Of a stretch of DNA of 64,000 bases, positions 23,471 through 35,469 are shown one piece after another. The DNA lies in the NCBI RefSeq assembly GCF_902459465.1, contig NC_047069.1:2108001-2172000 (forward strand). The letters are read 5' to 3'. The notes under the pieces were generated by a model that had not been told where the DNA came from, ran no database searches, and saw only the letters and a list, made by a program, of their open reading frames with translations. Source of the stretch: Asterias rubens. Lineage: Eukaryota > Echinodermata > Asteroidea > Forcipulatida > Asteriidae. The stretch's first letter is position 1. The number at the start of each line of letters is the position of its first letter. The translations under genes were made by a program, and so were the position numbers.

Positions 23471-23675
23471 ATAGGCACTGGACACCCTTAGTAATTGTCA
23501 TTGTTACAAACCTGTGAAAATTTGGGCTCATTTGGTCCTCGAATTTGCAAGAGAATAATTGCACCCTTGTTACACAACTGTGTGCGTTTTCATAAAATAC
23601 CTCTTTCCCCCAAAAAACTACGTTACTTCAGAAGGTGCCGTTTCTCAAAACGTTTGTATCCAGTGCAATGCCTTA
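23471..23675 (-). mobile_element. Family A TTAA MITE, copy 8 (internally deleted)
   Basis: Reverse copy with the AGGCACTGGACAC terminus, the ACAAACCTGTGAAAATTTG block and the TTACTTCAGAAGG block. The middle and the right-hand 150 bp are deleted. Confidence 0.75.
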
Positions 23676-24510
23676 AACAAACAAAAAACACTTATTTGTT
23701 AATCACTAAATCGTGATGGATGAAAATCTTTTACATTTTTGTTGTTTAGTGTTTGCCGACTATTCTATTAAAACCTTCAAACTTTCCAAACACCAATGAT
23801 GAATATCATGGTCTTTGAAATCGAGTTGTATGGGAATTAAATACGAGACAATGATTTTGTCAACGTCAATGTTTATGATTGATGATATTCTTGCAAGAAG
23901 GTGTCACCAGGGAAACTTAATGATACAATGTTTATCAAAATAGAAACAAATCTTAAAAGGGTTCACGATACTTAAAGGTCACTGTCATTAAAACAATAGG
24001 TACTCTGTTATAATGGTAGCTGGTTAACTCATTAGGCCTACAGTCATCAATACTTGTCATCAATGAGAAAGGAGCTTGTCTGAGGAATGCTTGGATCTTA
24101 CCAACAACGCCCAGGGGCTAAGCTAGTTCTCATTCACACTCATTGCTCACAATCTCCCGGATCATTTTCAGATTACTGAAACTTGAAGTTGTCAAGCCCT
24201 TGGTTGTTATTCGATGTTGGCCTACTGGGTTTTTTAAACTCTTTTGGAATCAAATGGTTTTGGTGGAAGCCTAGGGGGTGAAAAGGTGGTCCCGTGGAGT
24301 TGAAGACTAACCCTGTGTAGGGTTGGGTCTCCCATGGCCCCAGTAATGATCGATCAGCATCAGTATACCGTGTGTTGATGGACATTTTATAAAACACCGC
24401 TTTTAAAAATTGGTTGTGTGTTTACGAACGAAGGTATGAGTCATGCACCTTGGAAAAAGATTATAAAACATATTTCCAACCCGAAAAGTATATTTGGTAA
24501 ATATTTGTCA
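23676..24510. other. No gene recognised
   Basis: No exon or repeat with clear boundaries is visible. Confidence 0.4.
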
Positions 24511-24846
24511 TGAAAGCACTGGGCACCATAGCCTTATTGTCAAGGTATCCCAACATTTAAAACGAATAAATGAATACATGAAATAAAAAAACTGTGAACA
24601 TTTTGACTCATTGGTCATCGAGGTTGCAAGAGAATAATCAACGCAAAACACCCTTGATATTGCACAAAATTTAAGTGCTTTTTCAGTCTCCTAAAAAAAT
24701 GTTATTAACCCTTCTGGCATAAAACTTTGTTACTTCAGAGGGAGCCATTTCTCACAATATCAACCAACCTCTCCCCATTTCTCGTTAGCAAGTTTTTATG
24801 TTAATAATTATTTTGAGTAATTACCAAAAGGGTCTACTGCCTTTAA
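24511..24846 (-). mobile_element. Family A TTAA MITE, copy 9
   Basis: Reverse copy with a diverged left end (AAGCACTGGGCACC) and a well-preserved right end (GAGTAATTACCAAAAGGG then CTGCCTTTAA). Confidence 0.8.
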
Positions 24847-24982
24847 GGATGTCATTTTTAATGGCCAACTTTGGGAGAACCTTTGTTGAGATTCATTTGA
24901 AACTCGCTTGAATTTACCTTCAAGTTAAGAACATCTTTTCTTACAAACTTAATTTGGACAATACACATAGGTAATGTCCACC

Positions 24983-25159
24983 CAGGCCTGTGTGCTTGGT
25001 TTTTGAAAGGGCAAGGGCACCAAGGCATTTGCTCCTTGTTAAAGGGCACCCTATGAGGAAATTGTAAATTTCTACTGGAGCATTTTAAGGGCACCAAGGC
25101 AATGACCTAGGAGCATGGAGGCAATCGCCTTTGTTGCCTCCATGAAGTATCACGCCTGA
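24983..25159 (-). mobile_element. Family F MITE, copy 2
   Basis: Reverse orientation: CAGGCCTGTGTGCTT at the left and GCCTCCATGAAGTATCACGCCTG at the right, with GAAATTGTAAATTTCTACTGG inside. Confidence 0.8.
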
Positions 25160-25833
25160 CGATCAGGATGTCATACTCAATGCTGTTTCTCTTTGTTCCA
25201 AGTTATGGTTTTGGGTCGGAGAAAAAAGTTTAGTACATTGGTCAATTGTGGGAGTACCATGTTAGTGTGCCATGGTCTGTTTTATGCGGGTGTCGGTGTA
25301 CTATTCTTGTCTATTTATAATAATGTTTCTATCAATTTTATGTAACTGCAATTTTCAACTTTATATATATTTATATTTATACATAGTTTTTAATGATACC
25401 TGTAAGTGGTGGCTGTCCGCTGTTGGATATCAATCATAAAACAATATATAAAAAAAAAAAAAAAATGCTGAAACTCACTTGACAATAATGACATGACCAA
25501 AAGTGAACTTGACAAAAGGCCTTCTACTGCACGATCCTTTGGTTACAATTTTCTTCCTCAATGGTTTCATATAGGAAGAATGTGGATGGAGGACTAATCG
25601 GTCACGTAATAAGATACTCTTGGGTTAAAGGTTAAACAAACTAATGTGCATTATTCCCACTCCGAAGACATTACACCCCTCAGTGATTAGCAAGTTTAAC
25701 CTCTTAGAAGTAAGTGATATTGAAACTGAATAGCAGACACTCCCTATGTGGTCAATGCGGTTACATACCAGTACAAAGCTCCATAACTTTAGGCGCTAAC
25801 ATCACAATCAGTAACAATTTGAGTCCAACAAAT
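25160..25833. other. No gene recognised
   Basis: AT-rich, with an A tract near 25447-25465 preceded by TATATAAA. It could be the tail of an old retroelement, but no body is visible. Confidence 0.4.
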
Positions 25834-26218
25834 TTAAAGGCAATGTACACGTTTGGTAATTGTCAAAGACCAGTGTTCTCACTTGGTGTGTATCCCAACA
25901 TAAGCATAAAATAACAAGCATGTGAAAATTTGAGCTAAATTGGTCATCGAAGTTACGAGAAAATGATGAGAGAAAAAAACACCCGTGTTGGACAATTTGT
26001 TGTGTGCTTTCAGATAGGAATAAAAGACTTCTGGCTAGAAGTCTTTTATTATTTTAGTGAGAAATTACCTCTTTCTCAAAATCTATGCTACTTCAGAGGG
26101 AGCCGCATCTCACAATGGCTTATACTATCAACAGCTCCCCAATGCTCGTTACCAAGTCAGTTTTTAAGTTAATATTTGTTTTGAGTAATTACCAAACGTG
26201 TACCTTTTTCCCGTTAAC
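25834..26218 (-). mobile_element. Family A TTAA MITE, copy 10
   Basis: TTAA at the left, reverse family A order, with an AAAAGACTTCTGGCTAGAAGTCTTTT centre, a third variant of the central palindrome. Confidence 0.85.
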
Positions 26219-26234
26219 TGAAATTTTACATATT

Positions 26235-26431
26235 CAGGCCTGTATGCTTTGTTTTCGAAGGGGCAAGGGCACCAAGGTGTTTCCTGATGGTTAAAGGGCA
26301 ACCTATGAGGAAATTGTAAATTTCTACTGGGGCATTTCAAGGGCACCAAGGCAATGACCAGGGGGCATAGAGGCAATGACCAAGGGCATGGAGGCAATCG
26401 CCTTTGTTGCCTCCATGAAGTGTCCGGCCTG
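26235..26431 (-). mobile_element. Family F MITE, copy 3
   Basis: Reverse copy. It has a local duplication of the GGCAATGACCA-GGGCAT segment compared with copy 2, making it about 20 bp longer. Confidence 0.8.
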
Positions 26432-26838
26432 TCTGAAAGTTCACAGTCCTCCAGAGAATTATTTCCAACTGAAATATTATATTGTCTAAATAATAAAATT
26501 CAAAAAATGAAATTGAAATCAGTAGGTTGCTTGTTTTGGTTGCTGCAATTGAAATTGGCCCAGTATGATCGGTGCTCAAAATCAATGTATGTGTTTATTT
26601 TCACCAAACCTTTTCATAGGTTTGGGAGTGATTAACTCTTCCCATAACCAATGATGTATTTTCCTTTAAAAAGAGGACATGTGTTTGGTGGCAGGGTAGA
26701 TCACATTCTATTTCTGTATTTATACAGTGTTATAATATATTATACATGCATGACTGAAGTATAATGTAACAAATTGCTTAAGGGTAAAAATCCCCCAAAG
26801 TGTAAGTGGACTTAAACATACTGAAGCAGAATAAGTGA

Positions 26839-26936
26839 TTTAAAGGCACCAGACACTATTGGTAATTACTCAAAACAATTGCATAACAAATTGTTTATAA
26901 GATTGAGCAACTGAGAGCTGTTGATAGTAACAATAC
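26839..26936 (+). mobile_element. Family A TTAA MITE, copy 11 (left end)
   Basis: TTAA plus AAGGCACCAGACACTATTGG and GAGCTGTTGATAGTA. The remainder is lost. Confidence 0.7.
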
Positions 26937-27235
26937 ATGTATCTGCATAGGCTAATCTGAAGAGATGGGTTTTGAGAGAATGTTGGAATCGTGAGATGTC
27001 ATGTGTAACCTTGAGATATTGAGACAGAGAGTTCCAGAGGCAGGGTGAAATGTTACTGAAATAGCCCCCAACTCGACTAGAAAAATATACCATTCCTTCA
27101 TTTCCACATGTACAAAATTACAATTCTTCCTGAGATATGAGCCCAATATCATGGTGCTTCTTCAAGCAGGAATTCTGTGTTTGTTTTCAATTGTCAGTCA
27201 TTTTTTTTCTTCTTCTTTCTTTATTACCGTGCATT
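26937..27235. other. Intron sequence upstream of the protocadherin
   Basis: No coding segment. The last 40 bases are a pyrimidine-rich tract ending in the acceptor at 27236-27237, so this is most likely the 3' end of a 5' UTR intron. Confidence 0.55.
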
Positions 27236-27237
27236 AG
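27236..27237 (+). other. Splice acceptor before the protocadherin start
   Basis: A T/C-rich tract (TTTTTTTTCTTCTTCTTTC) is followed by GCATTAG|G. The start codon lies 78 bases downstream at 27316. At least one untranslated exon must therefore exist further upstream; it is not identified. Confidence 0.6.
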
Positions 27238-27315
27238 GTTGTATACACAAGCAAGTAACCAAGGCAACGGAGCTATCCGGTTCGATTCCTCAGTTGAAAG
27301 AGACCATCCTTCAAA

Positions 27316-30132
27316 ATGATATTCCCAACAACATTGATTTGGATCTTGGGATGTAGTCTGGTACCTCTTGTTACAACCCAAGAGATAACCTACAATATAC
27401 CTGAGGAGGAGGTTGGATACCATGTAGGCAACTTGGTTGAGGACCTAACCTTACCAACAGACTCTGCGACTCGATTCCAATTGCTAACCACTGCATCAGC
27501 GAACCTCACCTATTTTGAACTCAACAGCGTTACGGGTGATATCACGACAATCCGGAAAATTGATAGAGAAACTGTTTGCCCAATACGGAGTGAAACTTGC
27601 CAATATGAGTTAGAGGTACTGGTCTCGCCTCAGTCTTCCTTCCGCTTCATCAATATTCATGTAATCATTGAAGACATCAACGACAATGCTCCATTCTTCA
27701 GTGAATTTGTTCTTCCTATTGAGGTACCGGAGACGGTAGCCATCGGAACTAAGATACCCCTTGAGAACGCTCAAGATCCTGATATTGGGATCAACTCAGT
27801 CCAAGAGTACGAACTTCTTAACGACTACGGTGGAAAGTTCGGAGTCTACCTACAGCGTTATGCCGATAACTCTGTCTTGCTGCAACTTGAAGTAACTGGT
27901 GGGTTGGATCGAGAGACTCGTGGTACATATCTGTTGACGCTTCTAGCTCATGATGGGGGTAATCCATCCCTGACGGGTTCAGTTACCTTGAATGTAACAG
28001 TCCTGGATTCAAATGATAATACTCCACAGTTCCAACAGTCTAGTTATGCTGTCAGTATTGAAGAGAATATCGCCATCGGGACTGAGATTCTCAAAGTACA
28101 GGCTGTGGATCCTGACTGGGGCACCAATGGGCAGATTCAATATTCATTCAGTAGTAGTGTCACACAAGCCGCAAGACAAGTATTAGAAATCGATGGCGCA
28201 TCGGGAAGTCTAAGTGTCATAGGTATACTTGATCATGAGCAGCAAGCAAGCTACCAGCTGATTATCCAAGCAACAAATAGAGTTACTAACCCAGTGCCTG
28301 ATTTTACTACAGTGACTATTGATATCATTGATATGAATGATAATGCCCCGTCATTGACTGTTAATGCCCTAGGTGGTGGTACTAATGACCAGGTACATGT
28401 GATGGAGAACACTGCAATTGGTACTTTAATTGCATTCATCAAAGCATCTGATCCAGATAGTGGCCGAAGTGGCGATGTTCGTATATCATTGTCGAATACT
28501 CACTCTGATTTTGAGCTTCAGGAGGTCAGTGACGGGCAATACTTCATTGCGTCTTTGCGAGCATTAGACAGAGAAACACTGCGGGGATATAACATTTCAG
28601 TTAGAGCTGAAGATCATGGGTCACCAGCACGAAGCACTGTTCAATATCTACTCATCAGTGTGGACGACATCAATGATAACGCTCCATACTTCTCTTCCCC
28701 GATCTACTACACCAACATCCAAGAAAACAATATACCTCCAACGCCCATTGTGACTCTCACAGCTACCGACCCAGATGAAGGGACCAATAGTGATATTATT
28801 TATCATCTATTCATGGAAGGGAATGACTTTGCCGTTGACCCTTCCTCAGGTGTCGTAACTTCTAACATTGTCTTGGATCGAGAGGTACTGTCGACCATGA
28901 ATATGCGCATAAGCGCATGCGACAACGGCCTACCCATCCTGTGCAGAAATACTACCTTAGTCATTGATATTGACGATCAGAATGATAACGCACCACTAAT
29001 TGAACAATCCAGCTACCAATTCACAGTAACTGAGAATGAGTTGGTCAACTCTGTGGTTGGTTTCATCAAAGCCACGGACTCTGATTACGGCCAGAATTCA
29101 CAGCTTGCTTATGCAATCCAAGAAGCAGATGCAAAGGAGTTTTTTCGTATTGTTGAGCAAACAGGAAAGCTCCTCACGACGAGGAATATCGACCGTGAAG
29201 AGTACCAGTCATTTGAGTTCACAGTGATGGTTTCTGATCATGGTGTTACACGACAAGTATCTCAAGTACCCGTACGCGTCGATGTACATGATGCAAATGA
29301 CAACGCTCCAAATGTTGTCTACCCAACGGCAGCCGATGATACTTTCTTCATTCCTGCTACAGCTGACCCAGGTTTCCTAGTCGTATCCGTTGATGTTTCC
29401 GACCCCGACCAAGGTTTAAACTCCCAGTTATCATTCAGTATGAGTAGTGGAAACACAGATGGCATATTTGGAGTTAACAGCGCTGGTCAACTGATTACAG
29501 CTCAAACGATACAAACCAAATGGGAAGGAGTTCACAAAGTAACTGTTCAAATCTCCGACGGCGGAGAGACACCTCAGATAACACCATTATCCATAACTGT
29601 TGTGATTACGAATTTAGATTTCAACATGTCACTCCCGGCCAATGTGTTCTTCAAGCGGTTTAACCTCACAGCAGCCGACTTTGGTCTTATTGACGACACG
29701 GTGCCACATACTGACAACAATAATCCCATAACAACATGGCCTGTTATAACTGCAATCGTTCTCGGATCCACAGTTCTGCTTCTCCTTCTTGTGATCATCC
29801 TGATTCATTTCAAATGCCGAGCCAGACCAACACCCAAGCAGACTTATAAAGAACCCTCTAACCTATCCAATAGTGATACTGTAACGAGCGTGGAATACTA
29901 CTCTGAAAGTCATGGCGTACAAAGAAAGCTATCGACAGACTCCTCTCAAGTCTCAATCACAACATCTTTAAGTTCAATACCATCTAAGAACATCATGAAA
30001 TGGAGAGCCCAAGCAGCACAGAATGGATCTATAGATTCAAGGCTTGGGAACCTTCAGATGACGACGTTTGGAAGTAACTCTGATGTTAGGTCAGATACAT
30101 CAGCTAGACAAACACCAGATAATGACGCAGAG
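27316..30132 (+). CDS. Protocadherin exon 1 (ectodomain, membrane segment, proximal tail)
   Basis: One large intronless exon encodes residues 1-939, as is usual for protocadherins. It ends GCAGAG|GTAATT in phase 0. Without splicing, the frame runs nine codons further to a stop at 30160-30162, giving a possible 948-residue short-tailed form that lacks the CM2-type motif. Confidence 0.92.
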
Positions 30133-32876
30133 GTAATTTCATCAAACTCTTTAACAAAATAATGTCTTGTTGTTAGAAGAACACAATTTGACACTTGCTC
30201 AACCTTCATTCCTTTCATACATTTTTTTGTTAGATTCAGTTGCCAGAGCTGTATGCTTCATTTTTAAATGGGCAAGGGCACCAAGGTATTTTCTCTTTGG
30301 CAAAGGGCACTCTATGAGGAAATTGTAAATTTCTACTGGAGTATTTTAAGGGCACCAAGGCAATGACCAGGGGCAACGGAGGCAATCGCCTTCGTTGCCT
30401 CCGTGAAGTGTCAGGCCTGAGTTGCACATTTCCAAAGAAGTAACCTCCCATCAAAACATGGTGGAAATACTTGACAAATTTGACAGTTAGCTTGCTAAAA
30501 ACAAATAAAATAATCAAATGAGGTAGCAAATTTTTAATATCGATTTGCACAATCTTTTTAAAGATAACTCCAAATCTTTTGATATGGAAAGAGAAATATT
30601 CAACATCATGTTCTGCAAGAAACTATTGTACACTTGATCCAAAATTAGAAGCATTCTCCTGACAAAGACTAGAGCAAGCTAATCAAAACGTTGAGACCAA
30701 TATACAAACTCACTAAAAGCTAATGTAGTAGTCCCGGCCAATTTTCTACCTTCCGCCCAGGTAGTACTTAAAAAGCCGGATAGCTTTCAGAACCGAGAAG
30801 TCTCCCGAATTCTTAATATCTACTCAGCTGTAGTAGAACATAAAGCTCGACAGTTCTCTAAAGAACAAAATCTACCTAGCAAGATACACACATAGTGATA
30901 CCACAAACCAAATGGGTGCGTTCAATTAGCTTCCCCGGGTCGACCCCGGTCTGCCCCCCGGTACGTTAGAATAGCTTTGACGTCATTCCAGGGGCTCACC
31001 CGGGTCAGCCCCAGGTGCCCTGCTTGTGGAACGGATGACTTAGGGCTGGCCCCAGGTGCATGACGTCACCATGAGGGGGTGAGTGATCATTCGATTAGCT
31101 CTTGTCAGGGGCTCACCAGAATGAGCACCGCGTGGTCGACAATGGGAAGCTAATCAAACACACCCTGTATTTGAAAGTTTAAGTTTCCAAATTTTGATTG
31201 TAATTTGTTTCCATGTTGTTCTTTATTGTAGGTGCAGAAACTGTTACATGTAGCTCAACTTCACCCTATTCACAGTGAAACCGATGCTGTTAGTGATAAC
31301 TCTAATAGGAGTAGCTACGATAGCGGACAGGGTGATCATGATTATCATGATCCTCATCATGATCATTATACTCCGTCTGACCGAGTCCGATCTTCATCAT
31401 GCCCAAGACTCTCCAATTCATCTCAACAAGGTAAGACACTCATACTTCCTGCTTCTTCTCATCCATACACTCTTGATTTGCTTAGATGTAGAACAAAGAG
31501 CCATTACAACAGCTTTAATCCACAAACTGCATCTCTTTGGAACTCCTTGCCTGGTGCATGTTTCCCTCCATCCTACAATCTAGACTGTTTTAAGAGGAAT
31601 ATCAATTCCTAACCTCAGCTCCCCTGAGTTATTTTCACATGAAATAATTTGTCTTCTTGTAGCCCATACCAAAAGTTGCTTTTAGCCATGTTGGGGTGAA
31701 CTTTCATTAAAAAACAACAAATAAAAAAAACCCCAAAACCGATGATCATAATGGGAGACTTTTGAGACGCTGGTGGCAGCAGACATAACGGTCCTTATTT
31801 GTGGCTCTGAGTGGGGCGCTCATGCTCAGTATTGCGCGCGTAGGTCTGAGCATGCGCACTACTGGCGAGAACTGTTAAACAAGACCGCCTAAAATTCCCC
31901 TGGATGCCATCTTACTACATGTATACATATAGATATCAAAATTTCATAAAGCCTGTAAGCGAAACAACTTGCTCAGCACAAACAAGTTTACTTAGCAGAA
32001 CAGCCAGAACACAACCAAGTTACCAATGATGCGTCTTGTTAATAGAGGTCATCTACAAATTCAAACCTAACACCCATGTTCAACTGTTCTCTTGAATTTG
32101 AGGAAAACAAGAATAATACTTCATCTCAATTTCTTTTCACAAACCATATTTCTGTTTTTATTTCAGGAGGTCCGTATAATAGAGACCACTACATGGCAAG
32201 TCCGAACTGTACCCCTGAATGCGCAACACTAGGGCACTCTGACCTATGCTGGGATGATGCATCGACACCGCGCAGACCACGTTCAGCTTCAGCTAATGTC
32301 TACTCACAACAACCGATACATAAACCGATCAGCATGTATGCCAACAGATCTACGGGATACCATGGAAAGCCTCATGGAAACAATGACAGACTATCCTATG
32401 ATGATTACGACAACGCTTCTCCGCACCATAATACCTTCCCAAGAAACACTGGTACCAATGCTTCACAGGTAGCCAACACACATCAAAATGGCTTCAACAC
32501 AGGACCATCAGCTAAACAACGATCTAATAGCTCACACAGCAACGCTGCAACATCAGACCATAGTAATAATGGCAAACATTATAGAAACAATGCACCACCA
32601 TTGATTTTATCGCCAATAACGGAGGATCCAATGGAACTAACAGATAGTAAGAACTCCATCGCAGCAAACAATCTCAACGAAGCGTATCAGTATCCCCATG
32701 GTAACACTGAGCAGGCTTATCCAATCAGCACGTTGATACGTCATAAAGATGGTACAGTGTATCCTAGGTATGACAATTATGGTCGGCCTCACTCCTACGC
32801 AGGACATGATGATACAGAAGCAGACTATGGGTACCGGAGTGATGTTACTGCTGACATGACTCCTGAATATTATTGA
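27316..32876 (+). CDS. Delta-type (non-clustered) protocadherin, three coding exons
   Basis: A single-pass calcium-dependent homophilic adhesion protein of the plasma membrane. Exons 27316-30132, 31232-31430 and 32167-32876 join in frame (phases 0 and 1) to give 1241 residues. Visible parts are: a signal peptide (about 1-21); seven cadherin repeats with DxNDNxP calcium linkers near residues 120, 231, 339, 451, 554 and 659; a transmembrane segment (about 807-832); and a 400-residue cytoplasmic tail with a His-rich stretch and the motif CTPECATLGHSDLCWDD (about 1020-1036). That motif corresponds to the conserved CM2-type motif of vertebrate delta-protocadherins. Seven repeats resemble the delta-1 group (PCDH1/7/9/11), but I see no RRVTF PP1-binding motif. 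The subtype is not resolved. The start is the first ATG after the acceptor and is followed by a good signal peptide. Confidence 0.93.
30241..30420 (-). mobile_element. Family F MITE, copy 4 (protocadherin intron 1)
   Basis: Reverse copy about 80 bases past the exon 1 open frame. It ends GCCTCCGTGAAGTGTCAGGCCTG; the left terminus is diverged. Confidence 0.8.
30690..30913 (-). mobile_element. Family G repeat, copy 3 (protocadherin intron 1)
   Basis: Reverse copy: CGTTGAGACCAATAT, TTTCTACCTTCCGCCCAGGTAG, GAACCGAGAAGTCTCCCG and GCAAGATACACAC match copies 1 and 2. Confidence 0.7.
30914..31168. mobile_element. GC-rich MITE with terminal inverted repeats (family O)
   Basis: The left end GGGTGCGTTCAATTAGCTTCC mirrors the right end GGAAGCTAATCAAACACACCC. 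The interior is GC-rich, with repeated CCCCGGGTCGACCCC-like and GGGGCTCACC motifs. It stands out in an AT-rich intron and sits just upstream of exon 2. Confidence 0.75.
31232..31430 (+). CDS. Protocadherin exon 2 (cytoplasmic)
   Basis: Bounded by TTTATTGTAG| and CAACAAG|GTAAGA. It encodes residues 940-1005 plus one base of codon 1006. It carries SSYDSGQGDHDYHDP, close to the acidic SxDSGxGD segments in delta-protocadherin tails, and a His/Asp cluster. Confidence 0.88.
31946..32038. mobile_element. Family E MITE fragment (protocadherin intron 2)
   Basis: TTCATAAAGCCTGTAAGCG then GTTTACTTAGCAGAACAGCCAG, matching one arm of family E copies. The other arm is missing. Confidence 0.5.
32167..32876 (+). 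CDS. Protocadherin exon 3 (terminal tail)
   Basis: Acceptor TTTTTATTTCAG|. The exon encodes residues 1006-1241, beginning GGPYNRDHYMASPN and including the Cys-rich CM2-type motif. It is rich in Asn, Ser and His and ends TADMTPEYY with stop TGA at 32874-32876. Open sequence upstream from 32076 belongs to the intron. Confidence 0.9.
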
Positions 32877-33012
32877 GCCTTGTAGTGAATGCAGTCATAT
32901 TCTTCATCCAAGTTGACAATAGCACTCCGCACTAATGACGTCACTTTTGCTTAAAGAAACCCGGCTGTCAGACGAACATTCACGCGCAACTGAAACATGG
33001 TGCAACTGAAGT

Positions 33013-33152
33013 GGATATCGGAGTGATGTTACCAGTGATTTGACTCCTGAATATTATTGATCCTTGCTGTGAATGCAGTCATAACCTTCATCTGCAAGTT
33101 GACAATAGCACGTCGCAGTAATGACGTCACTTTTGCTGTCAGACAAACATGC
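33013..33152 (+). pseudogene. Tandem duplicate of the protocadherin C-terminal end and stop
   Basis: This lies 184 bp downstream of the matching part of exon 3. Translated in the corresponding frame it reads GYRSDVTSDLTPEYY and a stop at 33058-33060, against GYRSDVTADMTPEYY in exon 3. The following 3' UTR sequence is duplicated too (GAATGCAGTCATA, AGTTGACAATAGCAC, AATGACGTCACTTTTGC). It lies after the normal stop, so the main transcript would carry it as 3' UTR. Confidence 0.85.
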
Positions 33153-33567
33153 CACACCATCTAAGTGATTACTGTGCCATCGACGCGCCAAACTGCACAA
33201 GTAGTGTAGTTAGGTGCGATTAAACAAACAATTTGGATGAACGGCTCGTTAGTGAAATTTGACACTTTAGTCTGAGATCCGGGAACTTAGCTTCTGTTTT
33301 TAGTATTAGTGCCGAGTGCTAGTACAGAGCTGAATCAACTCATACAATGCCATAGACATTTTGTAACTATAAATCATATGCTTCCATCAGTCGTAGGACA
33401 CCAACTGGCATATAACTGTGTTTGACTGAAATAGAACAGGGTTTAAGTGTAGGTTTGTGCCAGCAGTCACAATAAGATTAGCATAAGACTGCAACGGATT
33501 AGCGGCGACGAACGTGTTTCCTCTGAAGTTCAAACTCCTTCCATGGTCCTTTCTCTATGGTCTATGA

Positions 33568-33912
33568 AAAGCATCTGCAAAAGCATCTGCAATCATTTGT
33601 TATAAAAATTATATGGTTAGAAAGATGTTTTAAAAGTAGAATATAAAGATCCACAAACATATGCATCAAAATTGTGTGGTTTTCCTTATATGTCAAGAAC
33701 TAACACGGCACACAAATTTGTGGAGTAAACTTTTTGGCTAAAATAAAATGGGCAACCGCATAAGGAGAACTGTGCAGATTCGAGGCATAATTGTGTGGAT
33801 TGTTATATTCTACTTTAAAATAATCTTTCTAACCATACGCATTTGATAACAAACCAGGTCAACTGCTTGTCACAGACTAACTCGCCCAATCCAAGGCAAC
33901 GTGTCCCTTTAA
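33568..33912. mobile_element. Family C TTAA MITE, copy 2
   Basis: Palindromic: ATATGGTTAGAAAGATGTTTTAAAAG on the left arm mirrors CTTTAAAATAATCTTTCTAACCATA on the right. It ends CCAAGGCAACGTGTCCCTTTAA. The left terminus is diverged. Confidence 0.8.
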
Positions 33913-33995
33913 CTGGCTTGTTGTTACTGCTGAAATTATAATTGAGGATGAAGTCTTTTTAATGAGAATGCTCATTGTGATACCAATCTTAATTC

Positions 33996-34355
33996 CCACC
34001 TTAATAATAATAATAATACTACACGGTTTTTATATAGCGCTTTTTCACGGGGTGTCTCAAAGTGCTTCCGACATTATTACCCCTGGTCACTGGGCCTTAA
34101 TTCATTCCTTAAACCATCTCAGCTCCCTGGGGAGTATACAGCCTGTGCGACAAATATGCGCTACTAAGCTAAACCAATCACAAGAACCATCTCTGCCCTC
34201 ACAGGTACCCATTTACCCCTGGGTGGAGAGAAGCAATTATAGTTAAGTGTCTTGCTCAGGGACACAAGTGTCACGACCTGGTTTCGAACCCACACTCTGC
34301 TGAACAGAAGCATCAGAGCTTGAGTTCGGTGCTCTTATCCATCAATCAGTATGCT
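33996..34355 (-). mobile_element. tRNA-derived SINE, copy 1
   Basis: Reverse orientation. An ATAATA tail is at the left, then GCCTGTGCGACAAATATG, the TGGAGAGAAGCAATT and TGCTCAGGGACACAAGTG segments. A tRNA-like head holds GGTTTCGAACCC (B box complement) near 34284. Confidence 0.75.
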
Positions 34356-34484
34356 TCTAGAAACAATTACAAGAAAGTTTTTAAAAAACTCATCAGCTGA
34401 CTGGAACACTCGTCCTACAATTAAAAAATGTGAACAATATTTTTGGCCAGAATTGAGAAAATGGGTGTACACATTTGCTTTTAA

Positions 34485-34565
34485 TTAAAGGGACACGTTG
34501 CCTTGGATCGGTCGAGTTGGTCCATGAAAAGCGTTTGAATCCGTTTTTTTAATGAAAAAAATTGA
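34485..34565 (+). mobile_element. Family C TTAA MITE, copy 3 (left end)
   Basis: TTAA plus AAGGGACACGTTGCCTTGG and CATGAAAAGCGTTTG, then unrelated sequence. Confidence 0.7.
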
Positions 34566-35063
34566 CCCCCACAAAATGGCGTGCCATGTTAGTTCACAAC
34601 GACATGGGTCACACAGCAATTTTATTTGATTTCAGTAACACTGACTTTTGAAAAACCCAGCTGAAGAAAAGTACATTGTGCATGAAAATTGATGTAAATA
34701 TTATGTACTTTATCTATATATATGTCCATACATTTATTTTGTCTACTACATAGCATATACTTGTATCTTCATGAAAGACAACAGTGTTCTTAACTTGTGC
34801 TCAACTATTTTGGATGCATACCATTTTAAGCATAAGAAGTTTTATATTCACAAATATGTAAATTTTCTAGTTGTTGAGTTTTGAATCAACGCAATACCAA
34901 ATCATGGTATCAGCAAACACTTGCCAAAGGAAAATGTTAATATTGTACAGTTGTTAAAAAAGTTAATCCTAAACTTCACTTTGTTTGATATGTATTATAA
35001 CATTTTATAAGTAGATTTTATTTAGTCATTTCTCATCAAAGCAATGTTTCATATCTAAAAAAG
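34566..35063 (+). other. Possible protocadherin 3' UTR
   Basis: T/A-rich sequence without repeats, of the kind seen in long 3' UTRs. Assignment depends on the polyadenylation signal proposed at 36058-36063. Confidence 0.3.
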
Positions 35064-35469
35064 TTAAGGGCACTGGATACCTTTGGTAATTGTTAAAGAC
35101 CACTATTCTCATTATGCGTATCCCAAATTGTGAAAATATCCCAACATAAGCAAAACCTGTGAAAAATTGCGCTCAATTGGTCACTGAAGTTGCAAGAAAA
35201 TAATGAGAGAAAAACACCCTTGTTTCAATACTTTGTCTGTTTCAGATGCATAAATAAAGACTTCAGCTGAAGTTTGTTATTTTGAGTGAGAAATTACCTT
35301 CTTTCTCAAAAACTCTGTTACTTCAGAGCATTGCTCTATGTTCGGAGGGAGCCGTTTCTCACAATGTTTTATATTATCAACAGCTCTCCATTGCTCGTTA
35401 CCAAGTGAGGTTTTAGGTTAATAACTATTTGGAGTAGGCCTAATTACCAATAGTGTCCATTGCCTTTAA
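35064..35469 (-). mobile_element. Family A TTAA MITE, copy 12
   Basis: TTAA at both ends, reverse order, TTCAGCTGAAG centre. Its right TTAA (35466-35469) is shared with the family B element that follows. Confidence 0.85.

Noticed and set aside
32076..32166. Extra 30 codons before protocadherin exon 3, starting with ATG
   Set aside because: They precede a clear T-rich acceptor (TTTTTATTTCAG) and the conserved tail begins right after it. They are intronic.
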